A program made the position numbers and the translations under genes. DNA of 64,000 nt from Mucilaginibacter lacusdianchii (GTDB lineage Bacteria > Bacteroidota > Bacteroidia > Sphingobacteriales > Sphingobacteriaceae): positions 481,275 to 545,274 of the forward strand of contig NZ_WSRW01000003.1 in assembly GCF_009770985.1 (NCBI RefSeq), given 5' to 3'. Shown in pieces: positions 16,708 through 25,716 of this stretch (position 1 is its first letter; every line of letters begins with the position of its first letter). Under the pieces are notes generated by a model that saw nothing but the letters and a program-made list of their open reading frames with translations, had not been told where the DNA came from and searched no databases.

Positions 16708-18582
16708 TTACTTAGCTGGAGTCCAGCTGTTGTCTTTTTCGTTTGCATCCATAAAAATACCGCCGTCTATCACTGCTGATTGAATGGCTTTAGTTGTTTT
16801 TATGTTAACGCTCGCCTGGCGCTGGTTAGTTGCCCAAACAGCAGGCGTTTGATGAATAGTTTGTTTACTGCCGTCGGTAAATGTAACGTTGATATCAAAC
16901 GGAACGGCAAAGCCGCCAATATTGCTTACTTGTGCCGTATAACTGCCTGTTGATTTAGTTAATTTCAAAGCCAAGTCGATATAATAATTGCTGAAAAACC
17001 AATTGTTAAAAAACCAGTTTAAATTTTGGCCGGATGCACTGCTCATAGAATTGAAATAATCCCATGGAATAGGGTGCTTGCCATGCCAACGGCTCACGTA
17101 CTCGTGCAATGCTTTTTTAAACAGGACATCGCCCAGCATATCTTTAAGTGCTAAATAACTTAATGACGGTTTGCCGTAAGCATTGTTACCATAACCAGAG
17201 CTTAACTCGCTGGTAGGGGTAATGACCGGCAAATCTTCGGTAGTGGAAGCATCATGAATCCATTGGTTTACCCTGAACATTTTGTATAAGTCTTCGGCTT
17301 GCTTTTTACCAACTTCGGCAGTGCCAATCAGCAACTCAAAAGTGGTGGCCCAGCCTTCGTCCATGAATGCGTAGCGCGTTTCATTAATGCCCATATAAAA
17401 CGGAAAGTAGGTGTGCGCAATTTCATGGTCTTGTACAAACTGGGCAAAGTGTGCGTCTTCCTGATGGCTGTCGTTCACCATCATCGGGTACTCCATATCG
17501 GCAAAACCTTGAAACGATGTCATTTTAGGAAACGGGTACGGAATACCTGGCCAGTTGTGTGATAACCAGCCTAATGAGTTTCGGCCAAATTGTACAGACT
17601 GATGGAAATCAGCAGCGTTATCCAGAAACGCGGCCTGCATGCTGGCCCGACGTTTGGTGGCGTCGTCAACTACTACACTAGCCGCATCCCACACATAGTG
17701 GTTGCTAATACCTACGGCCATGTCGCTAATGTCATTGGCTGTCCAGGTCCAGGTGTTAACATCTTTTTGGGCTGTAATATTTTTCTTTTCCAAATCAGCA
17801 GCAGTAGCCACATGGATGGTAGAATCGCTGGTGAATGACTGTTGCAGGCGTTTGGCATACGCAGGCTGCAATACTTCATTGGTATTTTGCAAGGTGCCGG
17901 TTGCCCATACAATGTAGTTTTTAGGCACTTTTACATGCAGCGTGTAGTCGTTAAAATCGTTATAAAACTCCTGCGCGTCGGTAAAGGTTAAACGGTCCCA
18001 ACCGTTATAGTCATCATAAACCGATACACGCGGGTAAAAGTAGGCGAGGTAGTAAGTGGTCGAATCAATCATGCCCTCGCGGCCACTTTCCAGCGATATT
18101 TGGTAATGCCAGTTTACATTCAGCTTAACCGAATCATGTGGCATGAGTGGTTTAGGCAATGTGATAGCCTGATTGGTTGAGGAAGCTGCCTGATTGTTCC
18201 AGCGTATTGTCTGGCCGCCTACCATAAAAGTATCTACCTGTAAACCCGGCGTTAAATAGTCGGGGCTTGCCGGACTTAAACGCGGGGCACCTGGGCGGTG
18301 TATATTTAAAATCAGCTTCATGTTCAGCCGCTTCAGTGTATCGGGGCTGTTGTTGAAGTAAGTAATCTGTTCGGTTCCGCGTATATTACGATCGGGCGGC
18401 AATGCTGTAACCGTTATGTTGTAACGGGCCCGGTTTTGCCAGTAGTTTTTGCCGGGGCGGCCATCAGCCGAACGTGTGCCCTTGGTGTAGGCCTTCTGTA
18501 TATCACGAGGCATATACAAACTCTGCGCTTGTAAGGATAGTGTGCCCATTGCTAGTAAAGCAGCAACTAAAAATTTATTCAT
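16708..18582 (-). CDS. M1 family zinc metallopeptidase (aminopeptidase)
   Basis: A 624-residue exported peptidase with a signal peptide (MNKFLVAALLAMGTLSLQAQ). The zinc site is HEIAH at 386-390 plus Glu409 in FMDEGW, exactly the HExxH-x18-E spacing of the M1 family. The substrate-anchoring motif GAMEN appears as ADMEYP at 371-376. An N-terminal beta-sandwich precedes it, and a C-terminal beta domain follows. It likely removes N-terminal residues from peptides in the periplasm or at the surface. The DUF892 gene lies 15 bases upstream on the same strand and may be co-transcribed. Confidence 0.93.
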   Translation of the reverse strand: MNKFLVAALLAMGTLSLQAQSLYMPRDIQKAYTKGTRSADGRPGKNYWQNRARYNITVTALPPDRNIRGTEQITYFNNSPDTLKRLNMKLILNIHRPGAPRLSPASPDYLTPGLQVDTFMVGGQTIRWNNQAASSTNQAITLPKPLMPHDSVKLNVNWHYQISLESGREGMIDSTTYYLAYFYPRVSVYDDYNGWDRLTFTDAQEFYNDFNDYTLHVKVPKNYIVWATGTLQNTNEVLQPAYAKRLQQSFTSDSTIHVATAADLEKKNITAQKDVNTWTWTANDISDMAVGISNHYVWDAASVVVDDATKRRASMQAAFLDNAADFHQSVQFGRNSLGWLSHNWPGIPYPFPKMTSFQGFADMEYPMMVNDSHQEDAHFAQFVQDHEIAHTYFPFYMGINETRYAFMDEGWATTFELLIGTAEVGKKQAEDLYKMFRVNQWIHDASTTEDLPVITPTSELSSGYGNNAYGKPSLSYLALKDMLGDVLFKKALHEYVSRWHGKHPIPWDYFNSMSSASGQNLNWFFNNWFFSNYYIDLALKLTKSTGSYTAQVSNIGGFAVPFDINVTFTDGSKQTIHQTPAVWATNQRQASVNIKTTKAIQSAVIDGGIFMDANEKDNSWTPAK

Positions 18583-18597
18583 AAAGCAAAAGTCTGT

Positions 18598-19104
18598 TTA
18601 TTTCTTAACGTATTCATCAGCAATTAGCACAAAAAGCTTATCGTTATCGTTCGATTCATCAAAGCTTTCTGTAAGAAGCTGTTCCGCCTGCTGATAATTT
18701 AAGGCAGATGCCAAAATTTTAAGCATCCGGTATGACGTAATGTTGATATGCTCCAGCAGTTGCAGATAAAGGATAATATCTACATCGTTTAAAAGTGTGT
18801 TGTTGGTCTCATAATCTTGCGGGTCAAAAGCGTCTTTAAAGACGGCGATGATGGGTACACAATTTTCGGCCATAGGCTCAGCATTGATAAGCTGATAGAT
18901 GGCTTCAATGCGGGAAATTTGTTTATTCACATCGTCTAACACCTCCTGAATAGCATGTTGCAATTTTTTCAAAGAAGACTGCGTAATTAACAGCGGTAAG
19001 TGCTTTTGTAAATAGGTTTTTCCGTGGTATATTCTGTTTAGATGATGCACAAAGTGCTGCTTTAAAACTGCCGGATCGGTAAATTGTGGGTTGTTGGCTT
19101 CCAT
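18598..19104 (-). CDS. DUF892 (YciF-like, ferritin-like) protein
   Basis: The 168 residues are all-helical. The family pattern is visible: FVHHLNRIYHGKTYLQKHLP (the usual LxxLYxAE...LLKALP position), then AIQEVLDDVNKQISRIEAIY and a later YLQLLEHINITSYRMLKI. YciF-like proteins form ferritin-like four-helix bundles and appear under osmotic or oxidative stress; metal binding is reported in the family but I cannot confirm the ligands here. It precedes the M1 peptidase gene by 15 bases. Confidence 0.75.
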   Translation of the reverse strand: MEANNPQFTDPAVLKQHFVHHLNRIYHGKTYLQKHLPLLITQSSLKKLQHAIQEVLDDVNKQISRIEAIYQLINAEPMAENCVPIIAVFKDAFDPQDYETNNTLLNDVDIILYLQLLEHINITSYRMLKILASALNYQQAEQLLTESFDESNDNDKLFVLIADEYVKK

Positions 19105-19235
19105 GCGGTAAAGTAAACGATAAAATTATGGCTTTACAAGATACATAGGATTTATGTTAGTGTTTACATAACACAAATGCGTGATAAGTTTGTGCGAAAA
19201 CCCAAACCATACCTGGTGCTGATTGTAAGTAATTT

Positions 19236-19529
19236 ATGCAAGAAGATAATTTTGACGACCTCGATTTTGACAAGGAGCATAACGAAGAGTCATTCCATAT
19301 CGAAGTGGATTTTTATGATACCGGCGATTTAAGCAGTATGCTGGTGATACCCTGTAATGATGCATACATAGTAGTATCTAACAACGAGCACTTGTGTACG
19401 CTGGTACGCACCTGTAAAGAAATTGAATGCTGGGAACAGCAAGAAGGAACTTTAGATGAAGAGTTGGTTGAAAAAGTAGGAGCAGCCATACAAGGTGCCC
19501 GACCAGAAGATTTTTATAACGAGCAGTAG
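19236..19529 (+). CDS. Small acidic protein of unknown function (97 aa)
   Basis: ATG start, 97 residues, strongly acidic (MQEDNFDDLDFDKEHNEESF). A hydrophobic middle (LVIPCNDAYIVVSNNEH) and a helical C-terminus suggest a small folded protein. Cysteines are present in CNDAY, CTLVRTCKEIECW. I do not recognise the family. It is a single-gene unit that ends at the long inverted repeat before rpoN. Confidence 0.6.
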   Translation: MQEDNFDDLDFDKEHNEESFHIEVDFYDTGDLSSMLVIPCNDAYIVVSNNEHLCTLVRTCKEIECWEQQEGTLDEELVEKVGAAIQGARPEDFYNEQ

Positions 19530-19533
19530 ATGG

Positions 19534-19606
19534 AGCGAACGAAGATTTGGAGTAAGGAGCGGTTTAAATATTTACTATCTGCTCTTCGCTCCAAATCTTC
19601 AACGCT
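19534..19606. repeat. Long inverted repeat between convergent genes
   Basis: GAAGATTTGGAG at 19541-19552 pairs perfectly with CTCCAAATCTTC at 19589-19600. The outer bases (AGCG at 19534-19537 with CGCT at 19603-19606) and an inner segment (GGAGC with GCTC) extend the stem. It fills the gap between the gene ending at 19529 and rpoN ending at 19609 and may act as a bidirectional terminator, though it lacks a T-tract. Confidence 0.65.
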
Positions 19607-19608
19607 AG

Positions 19609-21084
19609 CTATAGTTCCTTACGTAAACGAGCTACAGGGATGTTCATTTGCTCACGGTATTTGGCTACCGTTCGGCGGGCAATGTTATAGCCTCGTTCTT
19701 TTAATATCTCTGTTAATTTTTCGTCGGCCAATGGATGGCGTTTGTCTTCGCCACCAATACATTCTTCCAGAATCTTTTTAACTTCTTTGTTTGATACTTC
19801 CTCGCCGCTTTCGGTTTGGATAGCTTCTGAAAAGAACGATTTCAGTAAAAATGTACCGTACTCGGTTTGTACATATTTAGAATTGGCCACCCGCGATACA
19901 GTAGATATATCCATACCAATGCGGTCGGCTATATCTTTTAAAATCATGGGTTTCAGGTTCTTCTCATCACCGGTTAAAAAGAAATCGTACTGGTAATGCA
20001 TAATAGCATTCATGGTTTTCAGCAAAGTTTGCTGGCGCTGTTTAATGGCGTCAATAAACCATTTGGCGGAATCGAGCTTTTGCTTTACAAACTGTACCGC
20101 TTCCTTTAGTTTTTTATCACGCTGCGATGCCTTATCGTAATGTTCAAACATCTCCTGGTATGAACGGCTTACGCGAAGTTCCGGAGCGTTTTTGGCATTA
20201 AGCGTTAATATCAGCGTGCCATCATTATTGGTAATATGAAAATCGGGGATAACCTGGTGTTGCTTGGTATTTACCTCGTTAGAGTCGCCGGGTTTAGGGT
20301 TGAGCTTCAATATCTCGTTCACCACACCACGTAACTCGTTCGAGTTTAGATTTAAAGCTTTTTCAAGCTTATCATAGTGTTTACGGGTAAACTCTTCCAG
20401 GTAGTTTTCTACAACCAGTATAGCTTTTTTGATGATAGGATCAGTCACATCCTTGCGGCGCAACTGAATCAATAAGCATTCCTGCAAACTGCGTGCACCA
20501 ACGCCCGGTGGGTCAAAACTCTGAATAACCTTCAGCATCTCTTCCACCTCTTCATCCTCAGCCATTACATTTTGCGAAAAAGCCAGGTCGTCGGTTAATG
20601 ACATGATAGGGCGGCGCAGATAGCCATCATCATCCAAACTACCTATAATTTGCTGCCCGATGCGAAAGTCTTTGTCAGACAGCGGAACCAAATCTAACTG
20701 TGCCTGCAGGTTTTCAAAAAAAGAATTCTGAATGGCAATTGGCATTTCCTTGCGGTCTTCCTCATCGTCGCCGTTTTGGTCATAGCGTGATCCGTAATCA
20801 TTTACACTATCATCCTGCAGGTAGTCGTCTATATTAAACTCGTCATACTCGCCGTTATCGTCGTCGCTATTGTATGTATCTTCGTCCGGGTCGCGGTCAG
20901 GATACTGCTCCTCGGGCTCGGTCATGTTGGTTAAGCTCAAATCTTCAAGCGCCGGGTTTTCTTCCAGTTCTTCTTTGATGCGGGCATCTAAAGACACGGT
21001 AGGAACCTGTAGCAGCTTAATAAATTGTATTTGCTGCGGCGATAGCTTTTGTAAAAGTTTTTGTTGAAGATTCTGTTTTAACAT
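19609..21084 (-). CDS. rpoN: RNA polymerase sigma-54 factor
   Basis: A 491-residue sigma-54. Region I is glutamine-rich at the N-terminus (MLKQNLQQKLLQKLSPQQIQ), followed by an acidic linker (residues 50-115) and the core-binding region (FDPPGVGARSLQECLLIQLR). The DNA-binding end has DISTVSRVANSKYVQT and the RpoN box ARRTVAKYREQ near residue 470. It recognises -24/-12 promoters and needs an AAA+ activator, none of which is seen in this window. The gene stands alone and ends at an inverted repeat. Confidence 0.97.
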   Translation of the reverse strand: MLKQNLQQKLLQKLSPQQIQFIKLLQVPTVSLDARIKEELEENPALEDLSLTNMTEPEEQYPDRDPDEDTYNSDDDNGEYDEFNIDDYLQDDSVNDYGSRYDQNGDDEEDRKEMPIAIQNSFFENLQAQLDLVPLSDKDFRIGQQIIGSLDDDGYLRRPIMSLTDDLAFSQNVMAEDEEVEEMLKVIQSFDPPGVGARSLQECLLIQLRRKDVTDPIIKKAILVVENYLEEFTRKHYDKLEKALNLNSNELRGVVNEILKLNPKPGDSNEVNTKQHQVIPDFHITNNDGTLILTLNAKNAPELRVSRSYQEMFEHYDKASQRDKKLKEAVQFVKQKLDSAKWFIDAIKQRQQTLLKTMNAIMHYQYDFFLTGDEKNLKPMILKDIADRIGMDISTVSRVANSKYVQTEYGTFLLKSFFSEAIQTESGEEVSNKEVKKILEECIGGEDKRHPLADEKLTEILKERGYNIARRTVAKYREQMNIPVARLRKEL

Positions 21085-21249
21085 AATATAGACTGTGCCA
21101 AAAATACACTAATTGGCAGTATTATTCAAAATGTAAAAGCGGATTGATTTAATGCTAAATATTAAAACGCTGCTTTTGTTTGTACGCGAACAAAAACTTT
21201 TTGGTTGAATTTTTTTTATATATTAGTTTTCAACCAATAGCAATTGCAT

Positions 21250-21648
21250 ATGTCGTTCATTAAAGAGTTTAAAGAATTTGCCGTTAAAGGAAATGTATTA
21301 GATTTGGCTGTAGCCGTGGTGATTGGTGCTGCGTTCAATCGCATTATCAGTTCGCTGGTTGAGGATATTATAACACCCGCCATACTTACGCCGGCACTTA
21401 AAGCCGCTCACTTAACTAACCTGGCCGAGCTAACCATACCTGGAACAGCCATTAAATATGGCAATTTCATCTCGCAGGTTATTTCGTTTTTTATTGTGGC
21501 TTTAGCGTTGTTTGTAGTAATCAAAGGCATCAACCGGTTTAAAAAGAAAGAAGCCGTAGCGCCAACCGTAGCACCTGCACCAACCAAAGAAGAGCAGTTG
21601 CTTACCGAGATCAGAGACTTGCTGGCTGCTAAAAATTCAAGGATTTAA
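21250..21648 (+). CDS. mscL: Large-conductance mechanosensitive channel
   Basis: A 132-residue MscL. The pore helix motif is VKGNVLDLAVAVVIGAAF, followed by ISSLVEDIITPAILTPAL, a periplasmic loop, the second helix (FFIVALALFVVIKGINRF) and a cytoplasmic helix (EEQLLTEIRDLLAAK). It opens under membrane tension to release solutes on hypo-osmotic shock. The frame also opens at TTG 21244, two codons earlier; ATG 21250 gives the family's usual MSFIKEFKEFA start. It ends one base before the stop of the convergent ChaN-like gene. Confidence 0.96.
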   Translation: MSFIKEFKEFAVKGNVLDLAVAVVIGAAFNRIISSLVEDIITPAILTPALKAAHLTNLAELTIPGTAIKYGNFISQVISFFIVALALFVVIKGINRFKKKEAVAPTVAPAPTKEEQLLTEIRDLLAAKNSRI

Positions 21649-21649
21649 A

Positions 21650-22516
21650 CTATTGGTCGTCTTTTATAAGGCGGGCATCGGTTACAATGATATAATCGTT
21701 GCTCTTGCTGTATTTGCTCCAATCAACCTGTTCAAAATCATTGATGGCATAAGCCGTGATGTTGAGTATGCGGGCTGCAGCTGCATATTTTTTGATTTGC
21801 GCTGCGGCGCCTAATTTATCCTCGCTATGGAAAGAGCCGTTTATCTGCAATATTTTGCTGCCCGGGTGTGCTTTTAAGTAGCGTGCTATTGACCAGCCCA
21901 TTGCGGCATCCCACAAGTTTTGCGATTGGTAAATTTGCATGCCGCCCATACCACCATGGCCGCCCATTAGGTCAGTGAATTTTTGGTAGTAAGCGCCGGT
22001 AGCAGTGTCAATAGGTAGCGGCGGTAGCCAGCTTTTGCCAAAGCTATCCAACTGTTGCAAACTGTTTAATCCTAAGCGGGTTACACGATTGGTGTACCGG
22101 GCGGGAGAGTTGGCTGCAATAACCGGCAAGTGTTTTTCTTTAGCCAACTCAATTAGCGGGCGATAGTCTTTATAATTAGGCCAGGTACGTGCTTCGGTAA
22201 TAAAGTTCTTTTCGCGGATGAGTCCGTTTAAGTATTCGTTTAGGATGGGTTGCGTATCAGTTTCAAACATTTCAAGCGATAGTACTGCTTTATCTTTATA
22301 CTTTTCGCTGATGCGTTGCCACAAGGCCAGTTCCAGCGTGTGGCCTACCGAGTCGTTGTGTTCTTCGCCATAAAACAACACATCGGCTTTAGCCATATTA
22401 TTGACAATATCATCTAATGTCACCTGCTTTTGCAAACCTGTACTGTATATTTTGTAACTTTGTGCATAACCTATAAAAGGGAAGACGAGTAAAAAAGTAT
22501 AGAGAAGATATTTCAT
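21650..22516 (-). CDS. ChaN-like haem-binding family protein
   Basis: I start at ATG 22514-22516, which begins a signal peptide (MKYLLYTFLLVFPFIGYAQS); an upstream extension in frame has no such sense. The 288 residues show the ChaN/DUF399 pattern: DVLFYGEEHNDSVGH, LSLEMFETDTQPILNEY, then PVIAANSPARYTNRV and later LQINGSFHSEDK. Family members bind haem or are linked to haem and iron uptake in Campylobacter; here the protein is exported, but no lipobox Cys is present. No uptake partner lies nearby. It is divergent from rpmH. Confidence 0.8.
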   Translation of the reverse strand: MKYLLYTFLLVFPFIGYAQSYKIYSTGLQKQVTLDDIVNNMAKADVLFYGEEHNDSVGHTLELALWQRISEKYKDKAVLSLEMFETDTQPILNEYLNGLIREKNFITEARTWPNYKDYRPLIELAKEKHLPVIAANSPARYTNRVTRLGLNSLQQLDSFGKSWLPPLPIDTATGAYYQKFTDLMGGHGGMGGMQIYQSQNLWDAAMGWSIARYLKAHPGSKILQINGSFHSEDKLGAAAQIKKYAAAARILNITAYAINDFEQVDWSKYSKSNDYIIVTDARLIKDDQ

Positions 22517-22580
22517 AAAATACAATAAACAACTGCAAAGTACCCGCAAATACTTACAAAGGCAAATTGTAATATTTATA

Positions 22581-22611
22581 TTTGAATACTTTAATATAAT
22601 TACTACATTTG
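22581..22611 (+). promoter_or_regulatory. Promoter of rpmH, consensus Bacteroidetes type
   Basis: TTTG at 22581-22584, a 19-base spacer, then TACATTTG at 22604-22611: an exact match to the TTTG / TAnnTTTG housekeeping promoter. Transcription would start a few bases later, about 45 bases before the rpmH ATG. Confidence 0.75.
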
Positions 22612-22659
22612 CACTCCCGTTTTTATTAGGAATAACGATTACAATATTACAATACAATC

Positions 22660-22818
22660 ATGAAAAGAACGTTTCAGCCGTCTCAACGTAAAAGAAGAAA
22701 CAAACATGGTTTCCGTGAACGCATGGCAACTGCTAACGGCAGACGAATATTAGCTGCAAGAAGAGCTAAAGGCAGAAAAAGATTAAGTGTTTCTGACGAG
22801 CGTCGTCACAAAGCATAA
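22660..22818 (+). CDS. rpmH: 50S ribosomal protein L34
   Basis: A 52-residue very basic protein, [20 protein letters not shown] at the start and ending [10 protein letters not shown], which is the full L34 pattern (KRTFQPS, GFRxRMxTxxGRxxLxxRRxKGRxxLS). It is part of the large ribosomal subunit. It heads the conserved rpmH-rnpA-yidD order and has a consensus promoter upstream. Confidence 0.98.
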   Translation: MKRTFQPSQRKRRNKHGFRERMATANGRRILAARRAKGRKRLSVSDERRHKA

Positions 22819-22900
22819 TTTAAAGGTTGCTTTCCTCATGTGTTGAATGAGGATTGGAGCCGCTTATTTCGATAACACGGTTTACCAGTCAAAAGCAATC

Positions 22901-23296
22901 ATGTACACTTTTAAAAAGGAAGAACGGCTATGTAATAAAAAGCTTATTGATGGGCTTTTTCGTAGCGGCTCTTCCTTTTTGTGTTATCCTTACCGCATAT
23001 CGTGGATGGAGGTAAGTACGCCGCAATCAACGCCTGTACAGGTGCTGCTTGCTGTAGCAAAAAAACGCTATAAACGTGCAGTAGACCGCAACTTGGTTAA
23101 ACGCCGCATGCGTGAAGCCTATCGTGTGCACAAGCAAGAACTGTTATATCAGCACTTGCAACAAAAGCACATCATTTTATCCATTAGCTACATTGGTAAC
23201 GAGATTACCGACTACAGCTTTATGGAAAAGAAGATGCAGAAGATGTTGCACCAGCTTAATGAATTAGTGAATGCAAAGGTTACTGCAGCTGTTTAA
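22901..23296 (+). CDS. rnpA: Ribonuclease P protein component
   Basis: Starting at ATG 22901 (an in-frame ATG at 22847 would add an unrelated tail), the 131-residue protein begins [20 protein letters not shown]. The RNA-binding signature is [20 protein letters not shown], the RNR motif of RnpA. It helps the RNase P RNA cut the 5' leader from tRNA precursors. The last 26 bases overlap yidD. Confidence 0.96.
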   Translation: MYTFKKEERLCNKKLIDGLFRSGSSFLCYPYRISWMEVSTPQSTPVQVLLAVAKKRYKRAVDRNLVKRRMREAYRVHKQELLYQHLQQKHIILSISYIGNEITDYSFMEKKMQKMLHQLNELVNAKVTAAV

Positions 23297-23513
23297 AAAA
23301 GCAATAGGTGCTTTGTTCATTGGGCTAATCCGGCTTTACCAGATTATCCTTTCGCCCATATTAGGAGCGTCGTGCCGGTTTACACCAACCTGTTCACATT
23401 ACGGCATACTGGCTGTACGCAAGTACGGGCCTTTTAAAGGCGGATGGCTTACTTTAAAACGTATTGTTCGGTGTAACCCTTGGGGCGGGCACGGACATGA
23501 TCCTGTTCCATAA
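23271..23513 (+). CDS. yidD: Membrane protein insertion efficiency factor YidD
   Basis: An 80-residue protein with an N-terminal amphipathic helix ([18 protein letters not shown]) and the family signature [20 protein letters not shown] followed by [23 protein letters not shown]. It sits at the inner membrane near YidC and helps membrane insertion. It overlaps rnpA by 26 bases and precedes tsaB by 6, so the four genes from rpmH are probably one operon. Confidence 0.96.
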   Translation: MQRLLQLFKKAIGALFIGLIRLYQIILSPILGASCRFTPTCSHYGILAVRKYGPFKGGWLTLKRIVRCNPWGGHGHDPVP

Positions 23514-23519
23514 ACAACT

Positions 23520-24206
23520 ATGGCATTAATACTTCAATTAGAAACCGCCACCACGGCCTGCTCCGTTGCACTAACGGATAATGGCCAGTTATTGGCTCAT
23601 AAAGAACTGAACGAGCGTAATATTCACGCTGAAGTAATTACTGTTTTTATAGAAGACGTGCTCAAAGCGGCCGGTAAAAGCTATGCTCAGCTAGATGCTG
23701 TGGCGGTGAGTAGCGGCCCTGGTTCTTACACCGGTTTGCGTATTGGCGTGTCAACGGCCAAAGGTTTATGTTTTGCCTTGGATAAGCCATTGATAGCCGT
23801 TGAAACCCTACAAGCTATGGCCGATGGTATGGCTGCCCAAAATGCCGATTCAGATATATTGCTATGCCCCATGATTGATGCTCGCCGTATGGAGGTTTAC
23901 ACGGCTATATTTGATGCCACCGGCAAACGCATCAGGCCAACATCAGCAGAAATTATTGATGAAAACAGTTTCAGCGATTTGCTGGCTGAGCATAAAATAC
24001 TCTTTTTTGGCGACGGAGCGGAGAAATGTAAAGCTGTATTGCAAGGTAATCCCAACGCAAATTTTGCTACTGATTTTGTCAATTCAGCCCGATATATCAC
24101 AACCGGCGCTGTGGCAAAATTTAAAAATAGCGATTTTGAAGATGTAGCTTATTTTGAACCTTTTTACTTGAAAGATTTTATTGCCGGTAAAAAGGGAGGA
24201 CAGTAA
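23520..24206 (+). CDS. tsaB: tRNA threonylcarbamoyladenosine biosynthesis protein TsaB
   Basis: A 228-residue ASKHA-fold protein: LILQLETATTACSVALTDNG at the start and VAVSSGPGSYTGLRIGVSTA with the GPGSYTGLR signature at about residues 64-72. TsaB is the scaffold partner of TsaD for the t6A37 modification of tRNAs reading ANN codons. It follows yidD by 6 bases and ends near the convergent gene at 24217. Confidence 0.96.
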   Translation: MALILQLETATTACSVALTDNGQLLAHKELNERNIHAEVITVFIEDVLKAAGKSYAQLDAVAVSSGPGSYTGLRIGVSTAKGLCFALDKPLIAVETLQAMADGMAAQNADSDILLCPMIDARRMEVYTAIFDATGKRIRPTSAEIIDENSFSDLLAEHKILFFGDGAEKCKAVLQGNPNANFATDFVNSARYITTGAVAKFKNSDFEDVAYFEPFYLKDFIAGKKGGQ

Positions 24207-24216
24207 TCATATTGTG

Positions 24217-25635
24217 TTACCTGTCAAATAATCTGGTCCAAAAGCGTCCCAGCGGACCAGGCTCGCCGCCAGTTGGTATGTAGCTGGTATTACGCCATCT
24301 TTCAAACATTCGTCCAAATTTAACTGAGAATCCCAGAAAAACACTTGTGCCGGAATAGGGCATGTTCTTTTCAATGGCCGATTGATTTTTGTTGTTTGCG
24401 CTTAGCATATTAGCGCTCTGAGACAATTGCTCACTACCAACATAAAACTCCACATTTGGTGCTTTAAACATCAGTTGACCGCCCAGGCTTAGTACATGGT
24501 TATAATCATAAATACCTGTAGCTGTAAGTATAAAATTGCTGTATTGAATATGGTTTACCAATGCCGCTGTAGAGCCGCCGTGGTATAAAGCTTTAGCTAC
24601 TATAGCCGTTGGTGTGTAGCTGATAACACTACCGGTAAACTTTTTACTTACAGATATTTCTGCCCGGCCTTCAATGGGAATATAATTGGCATACCTAATT
24701 GGAGCTTTCTCTACAAGTCTAGATAATGCGTTGATAACATTTTTTTCTCGGCTGCCTGTTCTTAGTCCCTCAACTGTGGTAGCATTACCAAAATAGGAAG
24801 CCCTGAAATTGTCTGACCAGCGAATGAATCCCAAGTCTTTAATATTACCTTGAATAGTAAAATTATCATCAGTTTTATAGGTAGCCCCTAAGCTAACAGA
24901 GGCCCCCGGATTTTTAAAGGAAAATAAGTCCTTTCTTCCAAATTGGCCGGGTTCAAATGAACTTAAGTAACTGCCGTGCATGTACCATGTAGCATTATCG
25001 GCAGTGGGATCAAAAGTCAATGTCGATCCATCAACCGTAATCTTATTATATGCAATACCTAGCAATGCACTTAGCTTAATGCCCAACGATAAATTACGTG
25101 TGGCCTTTTCGCGGTAGGTAAGGCTAAATTGATGGTAGCTTTCATAGTAAGCGCTTCCATTAAATATATTGTCGTATCTAGTGCCTGGTGCAAAAGCTTG
25201 TGATCCATTAAAAAAGGCAAACGTTTCATCAGTTAAATTGCCACGGCCATTGCCTTTGGTTTGAATGGAAGCGCCCAATTCCTGATCGCCGTTTTGATTA
25301 CTCAAAATGCGAATCATTGCAAGGTATACATTTGCGTTTACCAAGATGTTATTAGGTCGTGCCTGTCCAATTTGCAACGCATCATTGTTGTATCGGCCTG
25401 TAAATGCTCTTGATTTTAAGGTAGTTTGTGCATTGCCTTTCAGATAACCAAAAGTGTTCAAATTTGGAACAAGGAAGTTAAAAGCGATGGTTCTGGTAGT
25501 ATCTGCTATAAATACGCCTTGTGAGGGGTTTTCAAAAGACTCATATAATGTGCCGGTGTTGTAGTGGGAGAATCTTTGCGCCAGCGTAGCTGTACTGATG
25601 AAAAGAAAACTGAATGCAAGTAATGCTTTATTCAT
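24217..25635 (-). CDS. Outer-membrane beta-barrel protein, DUF5723-like
   Basis: Taking ATG 25633-25635 gives a signal peptide (MNKALLAFSFLFISTATLAQ). The mature 450 residues alternate hydrophobic and polar positions with many glycines and aromatics, as in an outer-membrane barrel (NLSLGIKLSALLGIAYNKI, FTIQGNIKDLGFIRW, VEFYVGSEQLSQ). The N-terminal NTGTLYESFENPSQG motif fits the DUF5723 family of Bacteroidetes. Function unknown. It is 81 bases downstream of the gene at 25717 on the same strand, so they may be co-transcribed. Confidence 0.75.
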   Translation of the reverse strand: MNKALLAFSFLFISTATLAQRFSHYNTGTLYESFENPSQGVFIADTTRTIAFNFLVPNLNTFGYLKGNAQTTLKSRAFTGRYNNDALQIGQARPNNILVNANVYLAMIRILSNQNGDQELGASIQTKGNGRGNLTDETFAFFNGSQAFAPGTRYDNIFNGSAYYESYHQFSLTYREKATRNLSLGIKLSALLGIAYNKITVDGSTLTFDPTADNATWYMHGSYLSSFEPGQFGRKDLFSFKNPGASVSLGATYKTDDNFTIQGNIKDLGFIRWSDNFRASYFGNATTVEGLRTGSREKNVINALSRLVEKAPIRYANYIPIEGRAEISVSKKFTGSVISYTPTAIVAKALYHGGSTAALVNHIQYSNFILTATGIYDYNHVLSLGGQLMFKAPNVEFYVGSEQLSQSANMLSANNKNQSAIEKNMPYSGTSVFLGFSVKFGRMFERWRNTSYIPTGGEPGPLGRFWTRLFDR

Positions 25636-25716
25636 ATCAATATGCCCCTTAGTCATTACGACGGTTGGGAGGATTTATTGCAGGGTTGAAAAATTACAAG
25701 TACAACACAGTTAGTG

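Noticed and set aside
19530..19781. An 83-codon rightward reading frame overlapping the end of rpoN
   Set aside because: It starts inside the inverted repeat and runs antisense to rpoN; its composition is that of a shadow frame.
19609..21084. A sigma-54 activator partner for rpoN
   Set aside because: No AAA+ activator (GAFTGA motif) is encoded anywhere in the window.
22517..22657. N-terminal extension of the ChaN-like protein
   Set aside because: It runs over the rpmH promoter on the other strand, and the ATG at 22514-22516 begins a proper signal peptide.
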